This document shows positions 33,846-46,867 of a DNA stretch of 64,000 nucleotides, piece after piece. Positions within the stretch are counted from its first letter, which is position 1. Each line of letters begins with the position of its first letter. The notes beneath the pieces were generated by a model, which was not told the origin of the DNA, did not search any database, and saw only the letters and a program-made list of their open reading frames with translations. Source of the stretch: Gigaspora rosea (lineage: Eukaryota > Glomeromycota > Glomeromycetes > Diversisporales > Gigasporaceae); contig QKWP01001876.1 in assembly GCA_003550325.1 (NCBI GenBank), positions 38,767 through 102,766 on the forward strand, given 5' to 3'. A program made the translations under genes and the position numbers.

Positions 33846-36647
33846 TTATCTATTTAAATCAAAACAATGTTCACTTTGAGTCGTTGGATCATTACCCCAC
33901 CAAGTCGGAAATTGTACCTAAATATATTAGGTCATATTCGTAAAAATATTTGATATTGTATATGATTTTAGACGAAATATTAAATGAATAGCCTACCTGT
34001 GCAATTCCAGTAAAACAAATGAATAATACAATTGCCATGACTTGTGTACCAGCGTCAAATGCTGCAGACATTACATAATTATATCTATCATATATAAAAG
34101 AATGTGCATCATTTTACATTAATAATTCAAAAAAAAAAAAAACAAATAAATAATAATCAATAAAAAATAAAAAACAAACCAACTTTTCCCACCACCTATA
34201 AATGAATAAATAAAAAACTTTTAATTTTTAATTCATATACTAGTAATAATAAATAGAATAAATAGGTCATATACTTACGCATGCTTATAACGAAAAGCAT
34301 AAAATTGACTTAAAAAGCTAACAAGTAACCCAGTGATTAAGAAATTTGTTGATGGTCCAGGAAAATATGATAAACCAAATAATATCACGGGAGTATTCAC
34401 GAGATTAAATTTTGCCTTTGGAAACTTTCGATGAAGTAAGTAAAACGGTATTGGTAAAAAGAAACCAATTAGGAAGCCCCAGAGAAGTATATTATAAATT
34501 GATCCAGCCTATTAGAAATCACAAGTAATATTAGATTCATGCGTAATTCATGATTTCAACAATAAATTATAACAATATTATTCGAATTGACAAACCCCAA
34601 AAGTCTTTGCCGGTCCAATCAATCCCCATACTATAGAAGCAGTGTTGAATGTCTCTGATTGATAGCCAGTCCACTATATAAATTAAATTATTCTCTTAAC
34701 AAAGTTCAAAGAATCGGATCCAACGATATAATGATATATATACAGTATATATATAACTACTTACTTGGCCAGATGGATCAGTTTCTGTGCCATCAAGGTA
34801 AGTTCTTTTCGTATCAATTATAATCTGCATTGTCCAAAAGTTTACGATGCAACCAACAAGTGTACCCCATATTTGTGATGTGAACATGCTTCTTGGAGGA
34901 ACTTTCATATAATGACCTTTTAATAGAGAAAATAAAAATTTTAATAATATTTAGATAATATCAATGATAATAAATTTTTATTTAAAAGGAAGGACATACC
35001 CAATTTTAGATCTTGTATAAATATTAAACATTGATACAAAGACATATATCCATAAGTTTTAAAATATATGTTTGCGATGGGACGACCAGGTAAAATAAAA
35101 CCGCACACCAGTTCAGTTATAATATTTAAACCAATTTGCCAATTTGAGATGGCATTAATAATCCCTATTAATAAACAAGAGTATTAAGATTAAATTTTTA
35201 AATAAAAGATTTGAATAAATAAATGTAAATATTATACCTATTGGAAGCACCGTTAATACAGCAAGAACAACGGACAACAATACACCCCACCAAGGTAAAC
35301 GTGCACCAGTTGTTTTACCAAGGATCATTGCGATTATTAACATAACAAAGAAAATACCACCATACCAATAATATGGTACTTCTGTTATCAAATAAAATTT
35401 GACAAAATAAATATCTTTAAACAGTTTTCCAAAATAATCATTAGAAATTAAATAAGAAATTATTGAAACCTGGATAAATGCTCATCATTTTGCAATGGAT
35501 ATCTTCTTTATCTTCCTCTTCACGAGTTTTCTTGTATCGATTCCAAATTTCCTTACCATGAAATAGTGCCACATGAACTATGGTTGCGGGAAGTTGCGCG
35601 AAATAATAAAAATAACACATGGCAAATACAATAGACATAAACACAGGGCTATAATTTTCATATGCAGTAATATCAAGTTCCCCCGATTTGATGACTCTTG
35701 TTTGATTATATCTATAAAAAAAAAAAAAGAAAAAATTATTATTTTATATAGTTTAATATGTTTAACAATCAAAAAAATAATAACTACGTGTTTCCGTCTT
35801 TATCGAATGAATGAGTTGAGATGAACGGAAATTTTAGAGCATCTCTAAATAAAATTAATAAGTTAATTTATAAAATATTTGACAATTCTACAAGATAAAT
35901 AATTAAGCAATTACTTACAAAAAATTATTATAGTACAGCAACGGACCAATAACCCAAACCGATAAAATCATTCCAAAGAAATTATTTACTTGAGACCACC
36001 TAAATTATAGGGAAATAAAGTAAATATAAAATATAACAAATTTTAAATGGTTTGCGCATGAGAATTATAGACAAAAGTTACCATGGAGTGTACAATGGGT
36101 TAATACTACCAATAGCATTCCAATCAAAGGAAAAAGCAAGAATTCCAGCACCACTATGAGTACTTCCCAATGTTTTTACTATATTACTATTTGGAGCCAT
36201 AAGGCATAGTATTGCAGCACTAGATAACCAAGGGAATATATATTGTGGTACAAACTGCCAAACGAAAATTGCAATAAAGGCTATATAGAAAAATCGAATT
36301 CTATCTCTTGTTTCGGTAGAATTACCATGTAATGTATTGTACAAGGTAGAGAAGACAAGAGCTTGAGGCCATATCATGTTAATTGGACGAACTAAATCTA
36401 ATTTTTTTAAGTAATTAACATGAATTAATATTAATTATTTTTAGTGATTATGATAGTTATTCATGATAATTAGTTACTGTTAATAATGCATACATTTTCG
36501 AAGAAATCCGGCAAGTCCATATCCAAGCATTTGCGTGCTAATAAGTAACAAAAAACCAACTATAAAATTAACCTTAGTGTTATAGAACAATTCTTGAATT
36601 GAGATAATATCCTATAAAATGAAATACAAAAAAAAAGACATTGTGTA

Positions 36648-36686
<39 letters not shown>

Positions 36687-37561
36687 GAGATTTGAATAAT
36701 AAATACCACAGCATACGCGGCGACACCACCCGCATTGGCAGCAGCAGCTATGCACGCGTGTTCCTTATAGTTAAATGGACCTACACAATCGAAATATAAT
36801 AATTATTCATACGCACGATATTTATTAAAGATAATATTTGTAAAAATTAATAAACCTGGATTTAAACTAAATTCCCAATTTCTGATGCGAAAATTCTTAG
36901 TTGGCAAGATTTTTTCCAACCATTTACCTGCAATATAAGATGCAAGTATCACAAAGAATATAGAATAAAGGAGAACATTTGCACGGAAATAATAGAATAC
37001 TGATATCGCAGCACCCAGTCCGGTAAAGAACTATTAAATGTAATTCAAAAGGTAAAAATAAAGAACATCAGTTTATTGTGTGGATATGATGTGTAACCTA
37101 GTTTTAGTTGTACACTAAAACCACACGGATAAAACATATCCATCACATATTCATCACATACCCATAATATAAATAAGACTTACTGTGCTTAACACCCAAA
37201 ATCGAAAAGTCAGGCATGGCAAATTTGGATCATCATTTGTACTAACCGCCTAAAATTTAAAATACATTTTATTATTTTTCTTTACAAACTCATTTGTTAT
37301 AAAAATAAATCCGTTATTGGATGCTAAACATCCAATAACAATTTAATATAAAGAAAAAAGACATTGAAGTAACGAATGGATTTGATAACGTACCGTTGCA
37401 ACTAAATTAACCACCGAATCAACTTCTGATTCTACTTCGATACTTTTTTCTTCATCGTGAATTTTCTCATTATTAAAATAATTTTCTCCATCGTTAGTTT
37501 CCTCATTAGCATCGTTATGAACCAAATTTTTGTCGTTGTCGTCTGTTTTAGTTTCTACCAT
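33846..37561 (-). CDS. Oligopeptide transporter, OPT family, 745 aa, 17 exons
   Basis: Proton-coupled peptide (or metal-chelate) importer of the OPT family, plasma membrane or vacuole. Exons on the minus strand: 37561-37394, 37249-37184, 37030-36856, 36780-36707, 36611-36494, 36397-36082, 35999-35919, 35844-35788, 35711-35470, 35381-35238, 35164-35000, 34916-34765, 34673-34596, 34508-34279, 34195-34184, 34084-33997, 33917-33846. They sum to 2238 nt with all phases matching and GT..AG throughout. An acidic N-terminal tail (about residues 1-56) precedes DDPNLPCLTFRFWVL. Then come NPGPFNYKEHACIA, the QMLGYGLAG segment, RPINMIWPQALV, SPVFMSIVFAMCY, PGRPIANIYFK, WWEKYNYVMSAAFDAG and the C-terminal FPTWWGND. 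These are family signatures, and roughly a dozen hydrophobic segments are visible. The start is the first in-frame ATG, and the length is typical for fungal OPTs. It appears intact. Confidence 0.94.
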
Positions 37562-37708
37562 GTCGAGTAGCAAACAATAAGTATAATTTCTTTGACATAA
37601 GATATTTATTGAAGATTAAGTTGTCGTTATCGTCTTAAAAAAGAATCCATGTAGATTGAGAGATTATATATATACAATTTTAAGGATAATATAAAGTGTC
37701 GTAATTAA

Positions 37709-37935
37709 TGTTAGCAGACGCGAAAGAATACATTTCTAAATATAATGGCCTATCCTATTACAGCCTATTATTTTTATCATTATGATTAATACTACTATTT
37801 ATTTATTTAATTTTTTTTTAACATTTATATAAAGGCGATATTTTCGGTATATTTCAGCGGACGTGAATGAATACAAATGTCATAAAAGAATTTTCTAAAT
37901 ATTTGGCTTATCCTATTATAGCTTATCAATCTACT
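37709..37935. repeat. Degenerate ~145-bp tandem pair upstream of the OPT gene
   Basis: Two segments (about 37709 and 37855) share GCxGACGxGAAxGAATACA, TTTCTAAATAT and GGCxTATCCTATTA. They lie 150-370 bp upstream of the OPT start codon. Confidence 0.55.
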
Positions 37936-39229
37936 ATATGTTTTTACGATAGCGATAACAATTGCATTTATCATTTATAGAAAAGTAGAAATCTTTAGGT
38001 AGATTTTTTAAACTGTTACACTTAAAATACTGAAATATACACTATTTTCGGGGTTTAAAAAAATATATATAGATATAAGTTTAATCAAATAAAATAAACT
38101 ATGACATTCCATAATTATTTAGGTTTTAGCGTGTGAATACTTGATGCATAAAAAGTGGTCGCGACATATATGCATTCATCTACAAATACCAGTACGATCA
38201 CATGAATGTGTAACATGAAATGTGAGAGGAATGGGAAAATCGATGTCTACTATGATGATTTTCGCAAAATCTTTTTTTGGTAAGAGCAATGATTTTCATT
38301 TATTCATTTTTGGAAGGAGTTAAGATTTTTGCGTATAACCCTGCATGTAGATCACGCCTTATGATGCAAAGTTGACGTTACCGATTACTATGATTAAATG
38401 GTATAGTTCAAACTTATATTCGCTATGTAATTTTAATTTACTTGCGGTTTAATAATCTATATTTTGAATGATGCGCTTTTAGTGTATTTTGTGGTTATCA
38501 CATGTTACTGTATAAATTTTTTTGATTTTTTTGGCATTACCAATTCGACCACGTTTCTTGTGAAGCATGAAATGTAGTAGGGATGTCACTTATGCTGATT
38601 TTTTAACAAATCCTATTTTAGTAGAAGTAATGGAAAAAATTATTATTTTCAATTCTAATAATGATGATTTCATTGTCCTTGTCATTTAAAGTAAGGATGG
38701 TTCAAATGTTGATCATTAATTACACATTATTTATCATCTGAAATCTTAAACAGACAGATAATTATTTCCATTGACGAACATTCATATGATTTTAGATCCG
38801 TAATTTCCTAACCTTACCTACAATCAATTCAAAGACATCACATTTCAGTTATATGCATTTCATTAATAAGCCTATTTTATAGATAATCGATTTACACACA
38901 AGTTCATTTTGTAAATAATATGCTTTACTGACAGCTCATTTTGTAAGGTAACTCTGGTCATTATCATTCGGATTAAGTTTAGAATCAGGTTACTTGTTTA
39001 TAACTTATTGTAAAAATTTTTTATAAACCAGGGCACAAAATTTCCGGGGATGTAAACTGCCTTTTTTGGCAATGTTTTCCGAAATGGAACATAGAAATGA
39101 CAGTCGAAAGTAATATAATTAAACTGATTTATTTATATTGTGTGTATAAAGAATAAAAAAAAGCGGAGAATTTCCAACTGATGACAAATTGGGCCGGAAA
39201 TCTACGGCACTTTACAATAGGTTTGTGCA
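37936..39229. other. Intergenic DNA with a loose ~355-bp duplication
   Basis: Blocks near 38205 and 38560 share 'CATGAAATGT', 'ATGATTTT' and 'AAATC' motifs. Nothing coding. Confidence 0.4.
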
Positions 39230-40470
39230 CTGTTACTACTATGGTGATACACAGTATGCGATTAAAGTGAGTTAGTTTGTATTGGAATTATAGTTGTAAA
39301 TTCTATCATAATTTATTGTGAAAGTTATGAAACTTGCTACTCAAGATACGGAACTGACAGTTTTGAATTCTACAATACTATGATTTACTGTGAACTATTT
39401 TGTTGTAAAAATTTTTCCTATAAACTCACTACAATTATGGTGCGCATTAAGCAGTTAAGATTGAATTAGTTTCTGTATTGAAATTACAATCATGTTTGCT
39501 GCAAAAAATGTTGCAAACTTACTGCCTATTGTAATGGCAGACAGTAGTTGTTTGTATTTGAAATATAGTCATAAATTCTACCAAAAATTACTGTAAAAAA
39601 ATTTTATGAAACTTTCGAGATATTGTGGTACATGCAGTACAGTCGTGATTTCTATCAGCATATAATTGAGTGTATACGGGTTATTGCCCTACTTTTTCTT
39701 CTATTGATCGATGTATTTGAATTGGGTTATGATTTCTCACAAGTTATTATAAAAATTCTCTTAGAAATCTTGCCTGCTATTCCAGTGACATGTAGTGTGT
39801 GGTTAAAATTCAGTTAATTTTAATCAAACTATCATGAATTCTATCATGAGTTACTGTAAATAATTCTGTTAAAAACTTACTCATTATTCCAGTAATACAT
39901 AATATGTTGCCAAGGTTGAGCTGCTTGTATCAAATTATCATAATTTCTATTATGAGTTACTGTAAACCATTGTATTACAGAACTTATTATTGCTCTTTTC
40001 AATTTAATTTGATTTGATCAATTTGTGAATTTTTTTGTAAGGCCTGTGTGCCTTATGATTTAGGTAATTTTCGCATTGTAATCATGGGACTCATGGAGCA
40101 AAAGTAATTATATAGTGACCAAATCTAACTAAATTGAAAAGAGCGATAATGTGGTATACCAATGATTAAGTTGAGTTTGCTTGTATTAATATTACCATGA
40201 TTTTTATCACGAGTTACAGTAAAGCATTCTTTTTAAGAACTTATTTGTTACTCTGGTACATGTAAGCTTGCATCAGAATTTTCATGATTTCACTATGAGG
40301 TATGTAAAAATTCTGTAACAACACTTACTCACTATTCTGGTAACCACAATATGGGTAATATTAAGTTATTTGACATTAAAATCAGTTTAATTTCTATGTG
40401 ATTAAGTTTGAATTAGTTTGCATTGAAGTAATTCGATTTCTATTATGAGTTATGTAAAGAATTCTGTTGC
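39230..40470. repeat. Degenerate satellite-like array, ~85-150 bp units
   Basis: About nine or ten units, each with GAATTAGTTTGTATTGAAAT, then ATxATGAATTCTATCATGAGT, then TTACTGTAAAxAATTCTGT and AACTTACTxxTxATTCCAGT. Spacing is uneven (about 85, 105, 110 and 150 bp), so units have lost and gained segments. Non-coding. Confidence 0.7.
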
Positions 40471-42139
40471 AAAATCTACTGTTGGTAGCTAACCTGGAGG
40501 TCCTGTGACCCACGTGATGATTGCGCCAAATAAAAATAAAAAAAAACACATGAATCCTGAACAGACCCTGGAAGAATATGAATCAAACCAAGCCCTTGAA
40601 AGCCTATGAGAATTGAAATGGAATTGTTAAAGAATCATAAATGAATCTAAATTAGAAGAATGAACTGGGACCAGTGTTTAAAATAAAATTTTAATTTACC
40701 GGTACATGCACCTGTTATATAAAAAAAACCGGTTCAAAAAGAAAAAAACTGCATTAGTAGAAAATGATTATCAAATCATTGGGGCACATAGATGCACGCA
40801 CCAGTTACTTCAAAAAATTCCAGATCATGCACCATTTGTTGCACTGGCCCAATTTTAAAATACCGGTATGCAATATAAAAAATGGTAGATCCAGATTTTT
40901 ATATACTGACAGGAACCCAATACCTTGGTATTGAAGAAAGGAATTTGTTATATGAAGTGGACCCATAAGAAGCCTAATTTACAAGACTACACAAAGCTCA
41001 AAAAAGCAAAAATGTGATATTTGTTATTGGGTATAAACAAACTAAAAAGCCAGATTCAGGTAAAATTATGTTTGGATTAGTATAAAGTTGATCAAGTTGG
41101 CTGCAAGGGCAGCTATATGTAAATATTTTACATAGAGATAGTTGTTTTTTGGTTTGTAGTATATTGGGTATAGTAATAGAAGAAAATAGGTTTTTCACTA
41201 TAAGGTTTTCATAATTTTTTTATAGAATATTCAGAAATCTGAAGAAGAATTTTGATTATAATATATAAAGCTAATTTGAAAGATAAGTTAAGGGAAGTAC
41301 AGTAAATTATATATATATAGGTCCTGACCCCCTAGTAATAGGACTATTGACCAATCAAATTTTATAATATTTAAAAAAACTCAAAAACTTCTTTGATCTG
41401 AAAATAAGCTACTTCATAATTGACAAAAGTTATTATATATTAAAGTTAAAATTTTATTAAGCAAATCAATTAAAATCACTTAAATAAACTTATTCAGAAA
41501 GTTATAATACACTTACTACAAATTTTTGAGAATTTTTTATTAATTGACTTTTGATTTTTATGTTTGACAAAAAAATTAAAATTTTTTAAAAAAATATATT
41601 TAACAAATATAAAAATTAAAAGTTAAATAATAAAATCTTTTCATATATGAGATAGAAACTCTTTTTGCTGACCCTCATGACCAATTCTGGAGCTAAGAAA
41701 ATTAGTATTAAAGAGACTAAGTTTATATAGCAAAGTACATTAACTAGTTTAAGAAGAAAAGAAAGAAAAGAATTTCATCCAGACTCTATTAAGGTGAAAA
41801 GAAGATTAAACAAAAATAAATAGGGCTAATAATCAAAGAAACAAAAAATTACTTTTGAAATTCGTTGAAAAAATTTTTTTGAGAACTGCCATTGATCCTG
41901 TACTGCAAATCTCTAACAAAACAAACAAAAATGCATAGTCAAACACAGAATAAACAAATAAACAATAAGCTAAGATTAGCCAAAAAAGAATTAAACCGTG
42001 TAAATATAAACAAATACGCACAAATACATATCACCTTTCTAGAAGCAATAGAACCAATAAAAAAACAAGAATTTAGCCTAAAATAGAATACCTGTTAGTA
42101 TACAGTCAAACATACACATGACTATTTGAACACTAGATT
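40471..42139. other. Intergenic DNA including a decayed FB module at ~41330-41640
   Basis: The stretch 41330-41640 keeps the order of the FB1/FB2 arm: GACCAATCAAATTTT, AATAAGCTACTTCATAATTG, AAATCAATTAAAATCACTTA, then the AAAAAATTAAAATTTTTT hairpin centre and AAAATTAAAAGTTAAATAAT. It is heavily mutated towards A/T. Two short open frames at 41833-42086 are not supported. Confidence 0.6.
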
Positions 42140-45100
42140 AGATATAAATTAGATAATTATGGAACAGCATTTGGAGCACTTTAAAAATTATTTGGAAAGA
42201 CAGATATAGAAATCTTGGATAAACTAAAGAATGTACAGCTTTTTGTTTTATAAAAGGATAAAGAAGTAGCAAAATTTCTGGGAATAGCCTGCTTAGAAAC
42301 TGTTTTTATTAAAAGAACAGCAACAGAAATATACAAATGGGAGCAATATCAGATATTAGTACAGAAGAAGAACCCAAGTAGTTAACCTTACTACTAGAGA
42401 TTTGAAGCCAAAGTTAGGAGAGAGCTTTAGTAAAAAATTAGCACTCACAATTTCAGAAATAGGCATACTCGACTATAGTAATTGTGAGCTAGAGGATATA
42501 ATTAAATCATTTATTGAAACCTTTAAACAAAAAAATACTATAGTTGACCAAGTTAAATTTGAAGAAGAAAAAACAAGCTCGCTAGAAAAAGGATCCTTAG
42601 ATAAAATAAAGGAAAAAGGGAAGAGGAAAGACAAGGAACATGTAAACAATAAAATAAAAAATAAACAGTTATTCAGAGTTGAACAAGGTGCAAAATCACT
42701 TATGCCTCAAAAGAATTTCTTTATGATGAAGGATCTAATGCGATTAAAGAAAAAGAATTTTACAAAAAGTCTTAGTATTAAAATAAAAAAACCAATTGTG
42801 AGCAAACTGGCATGTTAGATGAAGAGAACACGCAAAGAATTGAACACAGAGACATAAAAAACTTCACTTTGTAGGATCTGCCAAATAATATAAGCAATAG
42901 ATATATAATTGCAATAGTTAAAAATATAGGTAAAGTCCAGGAAGTCCAAATTAGACATAGAAGAAACAACAAGACCAGAGCTAAGCTAGCTATTGAGACG
43001 AATGAAAGAAAGTATGAAGAGGTAGTTAAAAACTTATAGTCCTTCTATTAATTAATAGAAGTTTAGCAAGGTTAATACCAAGTACAAGCGACAACTCAAT
43101 ATTAAAAGAAAGAAGAACACATCATGCTAGACTCCAAACGTTCAAAGAATACAAAAGAGGTTCTGTTGTTAAGACAAGTTGATCACTTAGGTGCAAAAAC
43201 AGTTCATATTTTCAATAATAGAAAAGGTAATAGAAAAGAAGTTGCAGTTGTAGAATTTATAAACAGGCAAGAAAAAAAAAGTCAGTCACATCTAAGGCTT
43301 TCTACTTTAATACCAAGCTTTAGTGGAAGCTAGAGCTTATATATGAAACTATTCAAAAAAGGGTTGACAATATAAACAAAATCTTCAAAAGGATATGTCA
43401 GATAGAATCAAACAAGATTTCTTGAGAGAGCTAGAGGAAGAAAGGACAAAAACAAGAACTAAAGCAACTGAAACATCTAAAGAGAACCTCTATATGAATA
43501 AGAAATTAGCAAACACTATAATAGAAGGAAAGACACATAGCTTAAAATGAATGAAATCAAGAAGCTTTTGTTGAACATTACTAGCAGACTTAATAGCATT
43601 GAAAGGAGTCAGTCTAGTTTACTATTGTGCTCCTAACAGGTGCACCAGTTGTATATAGGGTAGTAGATGAACCAGTTGGTTTATTGAGAAAAAAATAATT
43701 TTGAAAATAGGTTGTCATAATATTAATGAATTAAAAACGAACTAGCAGAAGTTTGAAACATTGGGCCAATAGTTGAATAGAGAAGCATTTGATAAAATTA
43801 CAGTAAAAAAAATAAATATAGATAGGAAAAAAGGGTTTTTTGTAAGAAAAAAGTTGAAATTTTCAAATTTTTTTGGTCAGATATATCAATAGATAAGAAG
43901 AAGGGTCTAGATGTGGCATTAGGTTTTAGATATAATTAGAAAAGGTACATTGGTGACATAGAAAGAATTAGTGAATTTATGATAGTAGCAAGGCTTTATT
44001 TTAGAAATATAAAGCTAGTTATAGTTGCAATTTATATTTCCCCAAATAGCAAAAGTGAAATGGACAAGGTGATAAAGAAGATAACAGGAATATACAACAA
44101 ATGGAACATATAGTATTTTAGACTATATAGTTGATCTAGATATAGATAAGATATCAGAAAGCAAAGCTGCTAGTCACGAGTTTCAAAAATACACAAATAA
44201 TTAAACAAAAATGATTTTACAGACACTTTTAGAGTTTTGCATTTGACAGAAAAGAAAGTTTTGTAGTCCAATAGTCAAAGTAGCACAAGAATTGATCAAA
44301 TATGGGTATCAGAAAATCTAATGGAAAGTTTGACCAAAGCAAAGATTTTAGATATACATTTTGTTACATATAGCGATCACAAGACAACTTCTATGATAGT
44401 ATGGCTCAACCCACAGATTTTTGGTTCACTGGTAGCAATAAAAAAAACAGAAAGCACTACAGAATAATTTACCTATATGATCAGGCCACTACAGAAAATT
44501 GGGAAGAGTTTAGATCAATATTGGATAAGAAGCTACAAAAGGTTGAGGCTGTGTTTAATAAGTTGTTATGCACTATTATTGCTAGAAATGTGAAAGGAAG
44601 TTGCAAAGTGCAATTAATAAATCAGGCTTGGAATATCATTAAACTGAGCATTATTGAAGTAGCAAATAGAAGCATGCCAAGAAAGAAGATTTATAATAAT
44701 CTCTTGCACAAAGGAGGTTCCAATAAAAAATCTAAGCTTTCTGTATTAATTTTCAGAATAAGTAGGTGGATGTGATTAGCAAAAAAAACAATTTTAAAAT
44801 TATGTCAGATGAGAAAAAACTAAACATTAATTTAGATATCGTAAAAAAAAACAAAAAATTCAATTTCGATATACCATGGCTGCCAATGGGGGCCTAGAAG
44901 ATTGGTATGATGATATAAAAGGGTAGTGGTGAATTGTTAATAAGAAAAAATCAGATGAAATAGAAAGATGAAAAAGAAAAAAATAGAGAATTGTATAGAG
45001 CGTAGATGTGAGATGATAGCAAATAATCAAGGAAAGATATTGAATAGTTTACTAAACCAAACTCAAAGTAAAGTGGTAGTGAATAGACTCTTTAAAGAAA

Positions 45101-46185
45101 AAGGAGCAACCAAGGTGTTAGTAATGAGCCAAGTAAAATTCTTGAGGAAACAAAAATGCATTAAGAATATCAAATAAGAGCAAGAAAGCTACAAAATCCC
45201 AGTAGAAGAAGTATGTAGTCACAAATCTATGAACCAATAAATTGTATTCAGAGCACTTAAGTTTTAGGATATACTATTAGAAATTACAGAAGAAGAGTAG
45301 TACCTGGTTTTACAAAATCTTAAAACCAAATAGCTCCTGGTATCTCAAATATTACCTATAGCTTGATTAAGAATACCAGCTCTTCTACCAAACGCATCTT
45401 CCGTTAAATTGCAAATTATTGTTCTAAGGAAGCAATATTTTCTAAAGAGTGGAAATGCACACAAATATACCCAATTTCGAAAAATACAAGCTGGAATTAT
45501 GAATTGGGAAATACAGACCATCACTCTTTTAAAATTCTTCAGAGAGCACATAATGAAGATTTTGACAAATAGGTTATCAGCAGTTCTAGTCAAATACCAA
45601 ATTTTAAAGGGATGGAATTTTGCTGGTTTACCCAGAGGCTCAACTGAGCACCCTGTACATATAGTCAATATAATAGTAGAAGGTGCAAAAGAAAAGAACA
45701 TAGAACTGTAGCTAGTGCTACAGAATATGAAAAAGGCATTTGACTCAGTCTCGCTCAATATGTTAAGAAGAGCAATAGAAAGAATCAAAATACTAGACAA
45801 AGCAATAGGTTTAATTTTATCACTTTGAAAATTGTTCATCAAAAATTATAATAGCATCTGGCCTTATAGAGCCAGTAGAAATGGTGGACGGAATCGAGCA
45901 AAGAGAGGTTCTTTCCCTTTGCTTTAGCGCATTTTCTATGATTCCCTTTTTGTAAGTATTCAAGAGTTAGCTGAATTGAATTATTATATTAGCACCTCAG
46001 AACCCAAGCTAGGGCAAGGGATCATATACAAAAAAAAGATATTAAGGTAGCCATAGTAGCTTATGTGGATAATACTACTTGGTTAGTACCAAACAAGCAT
46101 GTTATAAAAAAGATGCTGTTAATAACGACCGAGTTTTTTCAGATCAATGATATACAAATTAATGTCATGTCAAAAAGTCAAATCT
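42140..46185 (+). pseudogene. Decayed LINE retrotransposon (ORF1, endonuclease, reverse transcriptase)
   Basis: The first part encodes ORF1-like sequence (EILDKLKNVQLFVL, CLETVFIKRTATEIYKWEQY, GESFSKKLALTISE, VQEVQIRHRRNNKTRAKLAI). An APE-type endonuclease follows (GCHNINELKTN near 43710; SDHKTTSM near 44380). A linker (WEEFRSILDKKLQKVEAVFN) leads to a reverse transcriptase with ITLLKFFREHIMKILTNRLS, motif A QNMKKAFDSVSL (45722-45755) and motif C AYVDNTTWL (46058-46085, where YADD would be expected) with FFQINDIQIN. LINEs reverse-transcribe their RNA at a nicked target site. Stops and frameshifts occur every 100-300 bp, including the altered YVDN, so it is dead. The 3' end is cut at 46185, where a piece of the same ORF continues inverted. 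Confidence 0.88.
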
Positions 46186-46189
46186 GATT

Positions 46190-46400
46190 GTTATTTTCTA
46201 AAAAAAATTAGCAGTTAGTACTGTCTGTTGCACTATTCCCTTGGCTTTTAAAAACAGTTGTTTTTCGTTCAATCTGCTGTTCAACCAAATACCTAGCAAT
46301 CTTGTTATGCTATACTGCTTCTCCTTTGCAATAGATTCGTGACCAAACATAATACTCCTCTTTTCTAATTTTGTTTTTGGGTTGATAACAATCATCTATT
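46190..46400 (-). pseudogene. Inverted 3' continuation of the same LINE ORF
   Basis: The minus strand reads VINPKTKLEKRS, FGHESIAKEKQYS, ITRLLGIWLNSRLNEKQL and KAKGIVQQTV. This is the part of the ORF expected directly after the plus-strand INDIQIN...SKSQ. It starts essentially where the plus-strand reading stops. Confidence 0.75.
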
Positions 46401-46499
46401 TAAAAGCAATCTTTCTTTGTCATTGGTGCAATTACAACTTCTTTCACTGCTATTGGTGTTGTCCATTTCGGTACATATATTTTTTAGTTGTTGGTGTTA

Positions 46500-46800
46500 T
46501 TTATCGCTTTTTAGTTTGAATACTAACTTCCATATTAGGGATATACTCAGTCCTGAAAAAAACTAGTCCGGACTGGTCCCAAACTAGGACTATAAGGACT
46601 ATGGGACCATTAAAAGGACTGGTCCTGGACTGGTTCTTGTATGTTGTTAGTCTTCTTTATTGCTTTTTAGTTTGAATACTAACTTTCACATTAGGATGTA
46701 CTTAGTTCTGAAAAAAACCAGTTCAGACCAGTCCCAGACTGGGCCATGAGAACTATAGGACTATTGAAAGGACCAGTCCTAGGCTGGTCCTTGTAAACAA
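46500..46800. repeat. ~150-bp tandem duplication of 'GACTGGTCC' repeats
   Basis: Two units share TTTTTAGTTTGAATACTAAC, CAGTCCTGAAAAAAAC and many short GGACTGGTCC / GGACCAGTCC palindromes. Confidence 0.75.
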
Positions 46801-46867
46801 ACAGTGATCTTTGTATCACCCAATTAACTTGCTTGATCAGTTGTAACACAAATTATCTAATATTTGT

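Noticed and set aside
39230..40470. CRISPR-like array
   Set aside because: Units are diverged and unevenly spaced with no constant repeat/unique spacer pattern, and the DNA is eukaryotic with no cas genes.
42778..42972. Minus-strand hydrophobic ORF
   Set aside because: Antisense shadow of the Lys-rich LINE ORF1 region.
45345..45842. 165-codon minus-strand ORF
   Set aside because: It is the antisense of the LINE reverse transcriptase, whose motifs (FDSVSL, LTNRLS) read on the plus strand. No motif on the minus.
42140..46400. Twin-priming (5' inversion) as explanation for the LINE inversion
   Set aside because: The order of forward and inverted parts is opposite to the twin-priming product.
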